Positions 27,013 to 34,318 of a stretch of DNA of 64,000 nt are shown here, in pieces (position 1 is the first letter of the stretch; each line of letters begins with the position of its first letter). The stretch comes from Pseudomonas alcaligenes (lineage in GTDB: Bacteria; Pseudomonadota; Gammaproteobacteria; Pseudomonadales; Pseudomonadaceae). The notes under the pieces are model-generated. The model did no database searches. It had not been told where the DNA came from and saw only the letters and a program-made list of their open reading frames with translations. The position numbers and the translations under genes were made by a program. Where the stretch lies: positions 67,001 to 131,000 of the forward strand of contig NZ_CP154874.1 in the NCBI RefSeq assembly GCF_041729615.1, given 5' to 3'.

Positions 27013-28905
27013 TCACTCGCCCGACTCTAGCATTCCTGCGCCGGCGGTGGTGCGCTTGCCCAGCCAGCGCAGCAAGATGCGCTCCAGATCGGCGCGCTTG
27101 AAGGGTTTGGCCAGGTAGTCGTTCATCCCGGCCTGCAGGCAGGCCTCGCGGTCACCCTGCAGGGCGTTGGCGGTAAGGGCGATGATCGGCGTGCCGCCGT
27201 GCGGGTGCAGGCGGCGGATCTGCCGCGTGGCCTCGTAGCCGTCCATCACCGGCAGGCGGCAGTCCATCAGCACGGCGGCGAAGCGCTGTGCGTCGAAGCT
27301 GCCGACCGCCTGGGCACCATCGCCGACCAGGGTCACCCGGTAGCCGAGGCTGCGCAGCATGGCCTCGATCACCGTCTGGTTGACCGGGTTGTCCTCCACC
27401 AGCAGCACTTCCTGGCCGTCGCCGGACTGGCTGTCGTCCTCGGGCGAGGGCATGGCAATACTGTGGCGCGGGCTGAAGGGCAGGGGGATTTCCAGGGTGA
27501 AGACCGAACCCACGCCTTCCTGGCTGCTGGCGTGCAGGGTGCCGCCCATGCGCTCGGCCAGGGTGCGGGCGATCGACAGGCCGAGGCCGGTGCCGCCGTA
27601 GCGCCGCGAGATCGAGGTATCGGCCTGCTGGAAGGCGTCGAACATGTGCTCCAGGCGCTGCGGGGCGATGCCGATGCCGCTGTCGTGCACGGCGCAGGTG
27701 AACCACAGTACCTCGTTGTCCAGCGGCTGCCAGCGCGTTTCGATGCGGATGCCGCCTTCCTCGGTGAACTTCAGCGCGTTGCCCAGCAGGTTGACCAGGA
27801 TCTGGCGGATGCGCGTCGGGTCGCCCTGCACCTCGAAGTCCTCCAGACCGGCCTGGTTCTCCAGGCGCAGGTAGAGGCCGCGCTGCTGCGCGCTGTGCTG
27901 GAACACCTGGATCGAGCCCTGCAGCAGCTCCAGCAGGTTGAAGGGGATGCGCTCCAGTTCCAGGGCGCCGCGCTCGATGCGCGAGAAGTCGAGGATGTCG
28001 TTGATCACCTTGAGCAGGTGTTCGGTGGACTCGGTGGCCAGGGCCGCGTATTCGGCCTGCTCGCCGGTCATCTCGGTGGTTTCCAGCAGCTGCAGCATGC
28101 CCAGCACGCCGTTCATCGGGGTGCGCAGCTCGTGGCTCATCATGGCCAGGAAGTCCGACTTGGCGCGGCTGGCCTGTTCGGCCTGCTCGCGGGTCTGGAT
28201 CAGCTGCTGCATGGCGCTGTGCTGCTCGCGGCTGGCCTGGGCGAGCTCGGCCGCCAGGTTGTTGATGTGCCGCGCCAGATCGCCCAGTTCGCTGGTGTCG
28301 GTTTCCGGCAGGCTGGTGTGGTAGTCGCCAGCCTTGATTGCCTGCAGCGCCCGTCCCATCTCGATGATCGGGCCGGCCAGGCGCCGCGCCAGCTGGCGTG
28401 CCAGCAGGAAGGTCAGCAGCAGGGCGAACAGGGCCAGCACCGTGGCCTTGAACAGGATGGTCTGCTGGCGGCTGGTGAAGGCCTCGTCGGACATGCCGAC
28501 CACCACCCGACCCAGGTACTGCTCATCGGTGCCGTTCGCCGCTGCCTGCTCGATGGGGGCGTGGAACACTTCCACGCGTGCCGTGCTGTCCTCGCCATGC
28601 CGCTCGACGTAGACCAGGATGTTCTCGGCCTTGTCGCGCACTTCCAGGAAGCGTACGTGCGGGGTCTTCAGGGTGGCGCGCAGCAGGGTCTCCAGGGCCT
28701 GCGGGTTGCCGGCGGCGATCCCGTGCTCGGCGGCCGGCGCCAGCTGGTCGGCCACCCGCTGGCCGGTCTGGTCGATTTCCGCGCGCAGGTCCTGCAGCCG
28801 CGAGTGGGTGAACAGGCCGGTCAACAGCAGGGTCAGCAGCAGGGCCGGGCCGACGCTGATCAGTTGGGTGCGGGTGTGGATGTCCCACTTGCGGCCGAAG
28901 GTCAT
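27013..28905 (-). CDS. Hybrid sensor histidine kinase, PA1611-like
   Basis: The 630-residue kinase has TM1 (about 17-33), a small periplasmic domain (35-150), TM2 (about 152-170), HAMP (171-225), HisKA with phospho-His258 ([12 protein letters not shown]), HATPase (about 365-475, [24 protein letters not shown]) and one receiver with Asp548 ([12 protein letters not shown]). There is no Hpt domain. Its position directly upstream of fabA and divergent from gpsA matches P. aeruginosa PA1611, which modulates the RetS/GacS/GacA pathway by binding RetS. The same role here is inferred from synteny and domain order. Confidence 0.92.
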   Translation of the reverse strand: MTFGRKWDIHTRTQLISVGPALLLTLLLTGLFTHSRLQDLRAEIDQTGQRVADQLAPAAEHGIAAGNPQALETLLRATLKTPHVRFLEVRDKAENILVYVERHGEDSTARVEVFHAPIEQAAANGTDEQYLGRVVVGMSDEAFTSRQQTILFKATVLALFALLLTFLLARQLARRLAGPIIEMGRALQAIKAGDYHTSLPETDTSELGDLARHINNLAAELAQASREQHSAMQQLIQTREQAEQASRAKSDFLAMMSHELRTPMNGVLGMLQLLETTEMTGEQAEYAALATESTEHLLKVINDILDFSRIERGALELERIPFNLLELLQGSIQVFQHSAQQRGLYLRLENQAGLEDFEVQGDPTRIRQILVNLLGNALKFTEEGGIRIETRWQPLDNEVLWFTCAVHDSGIGIAPQRLEHMFDAFQQADTSISRRYGGTGLGLSIARTLAERMGGTLHASSQEGVGSVFTLEIPLPFSPRHSIAMPSPEDDSQSGDGQEVLLVEDNPVNQTVIEAMLRSLGYRVTLVGDGAQAVGSFDAQRFAAVLMDCRLPVMDGYEATRQIRRLHPHGGTPIIALTANALQGDREACLQAGMNDYLAKPFKRADLERILLRWLGKRTTAGAGMLESGE

Positions 28906-29162
28906 GGCTGCATTCTCCCGCCGGGGAGGATGGGCATGCCGGAGCGGGTGCCCGCGGGAGCGACCGGGGGCAAGCCGGGGAGGGGAAGGAAACTGTGCAC
29001 GGAACGGCCTTGTTCTCTGCCTGACTGCGGCATGTTAACCGAGAAGGCAGGCTTTGCCAGCGCATGCGCTGCGATGGCAGTCACGCACGGTACTGGCCGG
29101 TCGGGCGATGCTTCGTGATAATGCCGCCATTCGCCATCCCGATGGCCCGTTGTGGAATTCCT

Positions 29163-30185
29163 ATGACCGAGCAACAACCCGTTGCAGTACTGGGTGGCGG
29201 CAGCTTCGGCACCGCCATCGCCAATCTCCTGGCCGCCAACGGCCAGCGCGTCCTGCAGTGGATGCGCGACCCCGAGCAGGCCGAGGCCATGCGCACCCAG
29301 CGCGAGAACCCGCGCTACCTCAAGGGCATCAAGCTGCTGCCCGGGGTCGAGCCGGTAACCGACCTGCCGACCACCCTGGCTGCCTGCGAGCTGGTTTTCG
29401 TCGCCATTCCTTCCTCGGCGCTGCGCAAGGCGCTGCAACCGGTGGCCGGGCTGCTGGCCGGCAAGCTGCTGGTCAGCACCACCAAGGGCATCGAGGCCGA
29501 GGGCTTCAAGCTGATGAGCCAGATCCTCGCCGAAGTGGCGCCGCAGGCGCGCATCGGCGTGCTGTCCGGGCCCAACCTGGCGCGCGAGATCGCTGAGCAT
29601 GCGCTGACCGCCACCGTCATCGCCAGCGAGGACGAGGAGCTCTGTCAGCGCGTGCAGTCGGCCCTGCACGGCCGCACCTTCCGCGTCTACGCCAGCCGCG
29701 ACAGCTTCGGCGTGGAACTGGGCGGCGCGCTGAAGAACGTCTACGCCATCATCGCCGGCATGGCGGTGGCCCTGGGCATGGGCGAGAACACTAAGAGCAT
29801 GCTGATCACCCGTGCCCTGGCCGAGATGACCCGCTTCGCCGTCAAGCTCGGCGCCAATCCCATGACCTTCCTCGGCCTGGCCGGCGTGGGCGACCTGATC
29901 GTCACCTGCTCCTCGCCCAAGAGCCGCAACTTCCAGGTCGGCCATGCCCTCGGCGAGGGCCTGAGTCTGGAGGATGCGGTGGCGCGCCTGGGCGAGGTGG
30001 CCGAGGGCGTCAACACCCTCAAGGTGCTCAAGCACAAGGCCGAGGAGTTGCAGGTCTACATGCCCCTGGTCGCCGGCTTGCATGCCATCCTGTTCGAGGG
30101 GCGTACCCTGGAACAGGTGATCCAGGCGCTGATGCGCGGCGAGCCGAAGACCGACGTGGACTTCATTTCCCCCAGCGGATTCTGA
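29163..30185 (+). CDS. gpsA: GpsA, NAD(P)-dependent glycerol-3-phosphate dehydrogenase
   Basis: GpsA reduces dihydroxyacetone phosphate to sn-glycerol-3-phosphate for phospholipid synthesis. The 340-residue protein shows the Rossmann motif [12 protein letters not shown] at the N-terminus, [10 protein letters not shown], and the catalytic Lys in [25 protein letters not shown]. The ATG at 29163 gives the standard length; an upstream in-frame start at 29064 encodes non-conserved sequence. It heads an apparent operon with the DUF4389-like gene and sixA. Confidence 0.98.
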   Translation: MTEQQPVAVLGGGSFGTAIANLLAANGQRVLQWMRDPEQAEAMRTQRENPRYLKGIKLLPGVEPVTDLPTTLAACELVFVAIPSSALRKALQPVAGLLAGKLLVSTTKGIEAEGFKLMSQILAEVAPQARIGVLSGPNLAREIAEHALTATVIASEDEELCQRVQSALHGRTFRVYASRDSFGVELGGALKNVYAIIAGMAVALGMGENTKSMLITRALAEMTRFAVKLGANPMTFLGLAGVGDLIVTCSSPKSRNFQVGHALGEGLSLEDAVARLGEVAEGVNTLKVLKHKAEELQVYMPLVAGLHAILFEGRTLEQVIQALMRGEPKTDVDFISPSGF

Positions 30186-30198
30186 GAAGGAGAGCGAC

Positions 30199-30546
30199 AT
30201 GAGCGACGAAAGCAAGGAACTGGAGCGCGAGTCCATCGGCCTGCGCATTGTCTGGATGGTGATCTTCGCCATCGTCTGGCAGCTGGCGGAAATCGTGCTC
30301 GCCGGCGTGGTCTTGCTGCAGCTGGGCTACCGCCTGTTCTACGGTGCGCCCAACGCTGGCCTGCAAGGCTTCGGCGATAGCCTCAGCCAGTACCTGCAGC
30401 AGATCGGCCGCTTCGGCACCTTCAACAGCGAGGAGAAGCCCTGGCCCTTCGCCGACTGGCCGACCCCGCGCGCACCGCAGGACAACGAACCGCACAGCAT
30501 CCCGCCGGCGCCGCACCCGGTGCGCGACGAAGAGCCCAAGCTGTGA
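30199..30546 (+). CDS. DUF4389-like membrane protein
   Basis: The 115-residue protein has two adjacent hydrophobic segments (RIVWMVIFAIVWQLAEIVLAGVVLLQLGYRLFYG) followed by a Pro-rich soluble tail. This fits the DUF4389 family of small membrane proteins of unknown function, conserved between gpsA and sixA in pseudomonads. GGAG precedes the ATG by 10 nt. Its stop overlaps the GTG start of sixA. Confidence 0.85.
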   Translation: MSDESKELERESIGLRIVWMVIFAIVWQLAEIVLAGVVLLQLGYRLFYGAPNAGLQGFGDSLSQYLQQIGRFGTFNSEEKPWPFADWPTPRAPQDNEPHSIPPAPHPVRDEEPKL

Positions 30547-30998
30547 AACTCTGGCTGCTGCGCCATGGCGAGGCCGAGCCGCGTGCGCGTAGCGACGCGG
30601 AGCGGGCGCTGACCGAGCGTGGCCGCAAGGAAGTGCGCAAGAGCGCCGAACGCCTGCGTGGCCAGGCGCTCGCGCATATCCTGGTCAGCCCCTACCGGCG
30701 CGCCCAGCAGAGCGCCGAGCTGGTGCGCGAGGCGCTTGGCCTGAGTCTGCCGCTGACCACGGTGGACTGGGCCACCCCCGACGACTCGCCGCGCAACGCC
30801 GTGCTGCAGCTCGACCAGTACGCGGGCGACTGCCTGCTGGTCAGCCACAACCCGCTGCTCGGCAGCCTCGGCGGTCTGCTGGTGCATGGCTATCTGCAGG
30901 AACCCCTGGCATTGCACACCGCCAGCCTGGTCGAGCTGGAAGGCGAGTCGAGCGTGCCCGGCCTGATGACGCTCAAGAGCCTGTATCACCCCCACTAG
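30543..30998 (+). CDS. sixA: SixA, phosphohistidine phosphatase
   Basis: SixA dephosphorylates histidine phosphotransfer or PTS-type proteins. The 151-residue histidine-phosphatase-fold protein has the RHG motif at 7-9 (LLRHGEAEP), SPYRRAQQSAEL, and the second catalytic His in LLVSHNPLLGSL. The start is GTG at 30543, overlapping the stop of the upstream gene (GTGA), indicating translational coupling. Confidence 0.92.
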   Translation: MKLWLLRHGEAEPRARSDAERALTERGRKEVRKSAERLRGQALAHILVSPYRRAQQSAELVREALGLSLPLTTVDWATPDDSPRNAVLQLDQYAGDCLLVSHNPLLGSLGGLLVHGYLQEPLALHTASLVELEGESSVPGLMTLKSLYHPH

Positions 30999-31041
30999 TC
31001 GGCCAGGGCGGCCTGCCGGCGCTTCTGTAACATTTCTCTAC

Positions 31042-31070
31042 TTGCGATGCCTCCTGACGCATGGAATATT
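31042..31070 (+). promoter_or_regulatory. Sigma-70 promoter of the acyl-CoA ligase gene
   Basis: TTGCGA (31042-31047), a 17-bp spacer and AATATT (31065-31070) place the start of transcription within the palindrome at 31073-31090. Confidence 0.5.
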
Positions 31071-31072
31071 CG

Positions 31073-31090
31073 ACCAAGCAAGTGCTTGGT
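31073..31090. promoter_or_regulatory. Perfect palindromic operator ACCAAGCAAGTGCTTGGT
   Basis: Two 8-bp arms with a 2-bp centre immediately follow the -10 box and precede the ligase by 37 bp. Size and symmetry are those of a TetR-family operator, so a repressor released by an acyl-CoA is a reasonable guess. The regulator is not adjacent. Confidence 0.6.
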
Positions 31091-31127
31091 TGCTCCCTGT
31101 GACAAAAACAATAAACAAGGAGGCCCC

Positions 31128-32792
31128 GTGGCCAGTGCAGTCCGTTTGCCGCTCGAAGTGTTTTTCGAGCGCGAGTCGCGTCACCCGAACAAGACCTACC
31201 TGATCCAGCCCCTCGGCGCCGGACAGGTGGAGCAGCTGACCTGGGCCGAAGTGGGCGAGCAGGCCCGGCGTGCGGCGAGTTGGCTGCGCAGTCTGGAGCT
31301 GGAGCAGGGCAGCAAGATCGCCATCATTTCCAAGAACTGTGCGCACTGGATAGTCGCCGACCTGGCCATCTGGATGGCCGGGCACGTGTCGGTGCCGCTC
31401 TATCCCAACCTCACCGCCGAGTCGGTGCGCCAGGTGCTGGAGCATGCCGAGGCCAGGGTGGCCTTCATCGGCAAGCTCGACGACTGGCCGGCCATGGCTC
31501 CCGGCGTGCCGGAGCAGGTCACCACCGTGGCCCTGCCGTTGCACCCGCACGGTCGCTACGACCGCACCTGGCAGGACCTGCAGGTCTGTGCGCCGATTCA
31601 GGACACCCCCAGGCCGCGCGCCGAGCAGCTCGCCACCATCATCTACACCTCCGGTACTACCGGCATGCCCAAGGGCGTGATGCACAACTTCGGCAACTTC
31701 GGCTTCACCGCCAGCCACGCCACCGAGCTGTTCGGCGTGCGCGAGGACGACCGGGTGCTGTCCTACCTGCCGCTGTGCCACGTGGCCGAGCGCATGTTCG
31801 TCGAGCTCAATTCGCTGTACAGCGGGCTGACCGTGTACTTCGCCGAGAGCCTGGATACCTTCCTCGACGACCTGCGCCGCGCCCGTCCCACGGTGTTCTT
31901 CGGCGTGCCGCGGATCTGGACCAAGTTCCAGATGGGCGTCTATTCCAAGATGCCGGCCAGGAAACTGGACTTCCTGCTATCCATCCCGCTGCTCGGTCGC
32001 CTGATCGGGCGCAAGGTGCTGCGTGGCCTGGGCCTGGACGCGGTGCGCTACGCGCTGTCCGGCGCCGCGCCGGTGCCCGAGGCACTGCTCAACTGGTATC
32101 GCCGCCTGGGCCTGGAGCTGCAGGAGGTCTACGGCATGACCGAGAACTGCGGCTATTCCCACGTGTGCCGCCCCGGCAAGTTCAAGCAGGGCTGGATCGG
32201 CCAGAACAACCCGGGCGTCGAGGTGCGCATCAGCGAGGTGGGCGAGGTGCTGGTGCGCAGCGGCTCGACCATGCAGGGCTACTACAAGGAGCCGGGCAAG
32301 ACCGCCGAGACGCTGACCGAGGATGGCTTCCTGCGCACCGGCGACAAGGGCGAGCAGGATGCCGAGGGCAATCTGCGCCTGACCGGGCGGATCAAGGAAA
32401 TCTTCAAGACCAGCAAGGGCAAGTACGTGGCCCCGGCGCCGATCGAAAACCGCCTGGCGGTGCACAGCCATATCGAACAGGTCTGCGTGGTCGGTGACGG
32501 CCTGCCGCAGCCGCTGGCCCTGTGCGTGCTCTCCGAGGCCGGGCGCAAGGAGCCGCGCGAGCAGCTGGAGGGCAGCCTCAAGCGCCTGCTGGAGGAAACC
32601 AACCTGGCCCTGGACAAGCACGAGCAGCTCAACGGCCTGGTGCTGGTGCCCGAGGTCTGGGCGGTGGACAACGGCTTCCTGACGCCGACCCTGAAGATCA
32701 AGCGGGCTTCGGTGGAGAACGCCTATGGCCCGCACTTCGATGCCTGGGGGCAGCGCCGCGAAGGGGTGGTTTGGCATCAGCAGGCCGGCTGA
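31128..32792 (+). CDS. AMP-binding long-chain acyl-CoA ligase-like enzyme
   Basis: The 554-residue protein belongs to the adenylate-forming superfamily: P-loop IIYTSGTTGMPKG, YGMTENCGYSHV (A5), FLRTGDKGEQDAEGNLRLTGRIKE (A7/A8 hinge) and the catalytic Lys near the end (TPTLKIKRASVE). It is expected to activate a fatty or related carboxylic acid to its acyl-CoA. The start is GTG at 31128 with AAGGAGG 4 nt upstream; a longer frame from 31047 would run through the operator and is rejected. A hairpin terminator follows at 32808. Confidence 0.92.
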   Translation: MASAVRLPLEVFFERESRHPNKTYLIQPLGAGQVEQLTWAEVGEQARRAASWLRSLELEQGSKIAIISKNCAHWIVADLAIWMAGHVSVPLYPNLTAESVRQVLEHAEARVAFIGKLDDWPAMAPGVPEQVTTVALPLHPHGRYDRTWQDLQVCAPIQDTPRPRAEQLATIIYTSGTTGMPKGVMHNFGNFGFTASHATELFGVREDDRVLSYLPLCHVAERMFVELNSLYSGLTVYFAESLDTFLDDLRRARPTVFFGVPRIWTKFQMGVYSKMPARKLDFLLSIPLLGRLIGRKVLRGLGLDAVRYALSGAAPVPEALLNWYRRLGLELQEVYGMTENCGYSHVCRPGKFKQGWIGQNNPGVEVRISEVGEVLVRSGSTMQGYYKEPGKTAETLTEDGFLRTGDKGEQDAEGNLRLTGRIKEIFKTSKGKYVAPAPIENRLAVHSHIEQVCVVGDGLPQPLALCVLSEAGRKEPREQLEGSLKRLLEETNLALDKHEQLNGLVLVPEVWAVDNGFLTPTLKIKRASVENAYGPHFDAWGQRREGVVWHQQAG

Positions 32793-32807
32793 GTCGCGCG
32801 GCCCCGG

Positions 32808-32837
32808 AAAAGGCCCGGTCCCGCGACCGGGCCTTTT
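32808..32837 (+). terminator. Rho-independent terminator of the acyl-CoA ligase gene
   Basis: A 13-bp stem AAAAGGCCCGGTC / GACCGGGCCTTTT with a 4-nt loop lies 16 nt after the stop. Confidence 0.88.
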
Positions 32838-32897
32838 GCTTTGGGGCAACGCCTGTTTCGGTGCGAGAATCCGCGCCTGCCGCCGACAGGAGAGACG

Positions 32898-33500
32898 ATG
32901 AACCGCGATGCCTACAACAAGGTCGCCCAGCAGTGGGGCGAGGCGCGCTCGGGCTTCTTCAAGAACGAGCGCCACTACCTGGACACGCTGCTGGCTCCGC
33001 TGCCGCCGGGTTCCACCGTCCTCGACCTGGGCTGCGGCACGGGGCGGCCGATGGCCGAGCAGGTGGTCGCCAGCGGCCATCGGGTGATCGGTGTGGACCA
33101 GTCCGAGGCGATGCTCGAGCAGGCCCGCCGGCGCCTGCCGGACCAGTGCTGGCTGCTGTCGCCGATGGAGCACTACGTGCCGGACCGGGACTTCCAGGCG
33201 GCGATCATCTGGGACTCGATCTTTCACCTGCCGCGCTGCGAGCATGCGGGGATCCTGCAGCGGGTCGTCGAGCGGCTGCCCGGTGGCGGCCGGCTGATGC
33301 TGACGGTGGGCGGCTCCAGCCATCCGGCGTTCACCGACTTCATGTTCGGCGTGGAATTCTTCTACGACTCCAACCTGCCGGAAGAGACCGAACAGATCCT
33401 GCGCGATTGTGGCTGCCGGCTGCTGATCGGTGAGTTCATGAACCTGCCTGACGGCGCTCGCAACAAGGGCCGCTACGCGATAGTCGCGGAAAAGTGCTGA
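32898..33500 (+). CDS. Class I SAM-dependent methyltransferase
   Basis: The 200-residue protein has motif I VLDLGCGTGRPMAE (about 41-54), the acidic end of beta-2 (VIGVDQSEAMLEQARRRL), and AAIIWDSIFHLPR, a standard seven-strand methyltransferase. The substrate is not evident. The ATG at 32898 follows AGGAGAGACG. It is convergent with cobA. Confidence 0.9.
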   Translation: MNRDAYNKVAQQWGEARSGFFKNERHYLDTLLAPLPPGSTVLDLGCGTGRPMAEQVVASGHRVIGVDQSEAMLEQARRRLPDQCWLLSPMEHYVPDRDFQAAIIWDSIFHLPRCEHAGILQRVVERLPGGGRLMLTVGGSSHPAFTDFMFGVEFFYDSNLPEETEQILRDCGCRLLIGEFMNLPDGARNKGRYAIVAEKC

Positions 33501-33512
33501 GGCTCCCGGGGC

Positions 33513-33540
33513 AAAAAAAAGCCCGGCCATGCGGCCGGGC
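33513..33540 (-). terminator. Rho-independent terminator of the nitrate-assimilation/cobA operon
   Basis: An 8-bp stem GCCCGGCC/GGCCGGGC (33521-33540) is followed on the minus strand by eight T. It lies 30 nt beyond the cobA stop. Confidence 0.9.
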
Positions 33541-33569
33541 GAAGCACTACTCCGCAGGAGCGAAGGGGA

Positions 33570-34307
33570 TCAGGCAATCTCTGCCAAAGCTTGAATCTGC
33601 TGCTGCGCCGCCACCTCGCCGATCACCAGGATCGCCGGGCTCTTCAGCGCAAAATCGCTGGCCGTCTGCTGCATGCCGGCCAGGGTGCTGCGGCACTCGC
33701 GCTGCTGCGGCAGCGAGGCGTTCTCAATCATCGCCACCGGCATGTCGGCGCGCATGCCGCCGGCCAGCAGGCTGTCGCGTACCTCGGGCAGCTTGGCCAC
33801 GCCCATGTACACCACCAGGGTGGTGCCGCCCTGGGCCAGGGCTTGCCAGTTCAGGCTGCTGTCGTCCTGGGTGTGGGCGGTGACCAGGGTCACGCCGCGG
33901 GCCACGCCGCGCAGGGTCAGGGGGATGCCGCACTGGGTGGCGCCGGCCAGGCCGGCGGTGATGCCGTTGACCATCTCCACCTCGATGCCATGCGCGGCCA
34001 GCCAGTCGGCTTCCTCGCTGCCACGGCCGAAGATGCACGGGTCGCCACCCTTCAGACGCACCACGCACTTGCCCTGGCGCGCATAGCGCAGCATCAGCCG
34101 GTGGATGAAAGCCTGCGGCGTGGAGCGGCAGCCGCCGCGCTTGCCCACCGGCACCACACGCGCCGCCGGGCAGTGTTCCAGCACGGCCGGGTTGACCAGG
34201 TCGTCGATCATCACGATCTCGGCCCGGTTGAGGGCCCTCACCGCCTTGAGGGTCAGTAGTTCCGGGTCGCCGGGGCCGGCGCCCACCAGCCAGACTTTTG
34301 CACTCAT
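33570..34307 (-). CDS. cobA: CobA-type uroporphyrinogen-III C-methyltransferase (SUMT)
   Basis: SUMT methylates uroporphyrinogen III at C-2 and C-7 to precorrin-2, the entry to siroheme and cobalamin. The 245-residue protein has VGAGPGDPELLTLKA at the N-terminus, the RLKGGDPCIFGRGSEE signature, and the VNGITAGLAG and GIPLTLRG motifs. It lacks the CysG oxidase/chelatase domain. The ATG at 34307 lies 11 nt after the nitrate reductase stop, so it is the last gene of that operon, consistent with siroheme supply for nitrite reduction. Confidence 0.95.
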   Translation of the reverse strand: MSAKVWLVGAGPGDPELLTLKAVRALNRAEIVMIDDLVNPAVLEHCPAARVVPVGKRGGCRSTPQAFIHRLMLRYARQGKCVVRLKGGDPCIFGRGSEEADWLAAHGIEVEMVNGITAGLAGATQCGIPLTLRGVARGVTLVTAHTQDDSSLNWQALAQGGTTLVVYMGVAKLPEVRDSLLAGGMRADMPVAMIENASLPQQRECRSTLAGMQQTASDFALKSPAILVIGEVAAQQQIQALAEIA

Positions 34308-34318
34308 GCTTCTACTCC

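Noticed and set aside
31047..31127. N-terminal extension of the acyl-CoA ligase to 31047
   Set aside because: It would be translated across the promoter and operator; the GTG at 31128 has a strong AAGGAGG site and begins the conserved protein.
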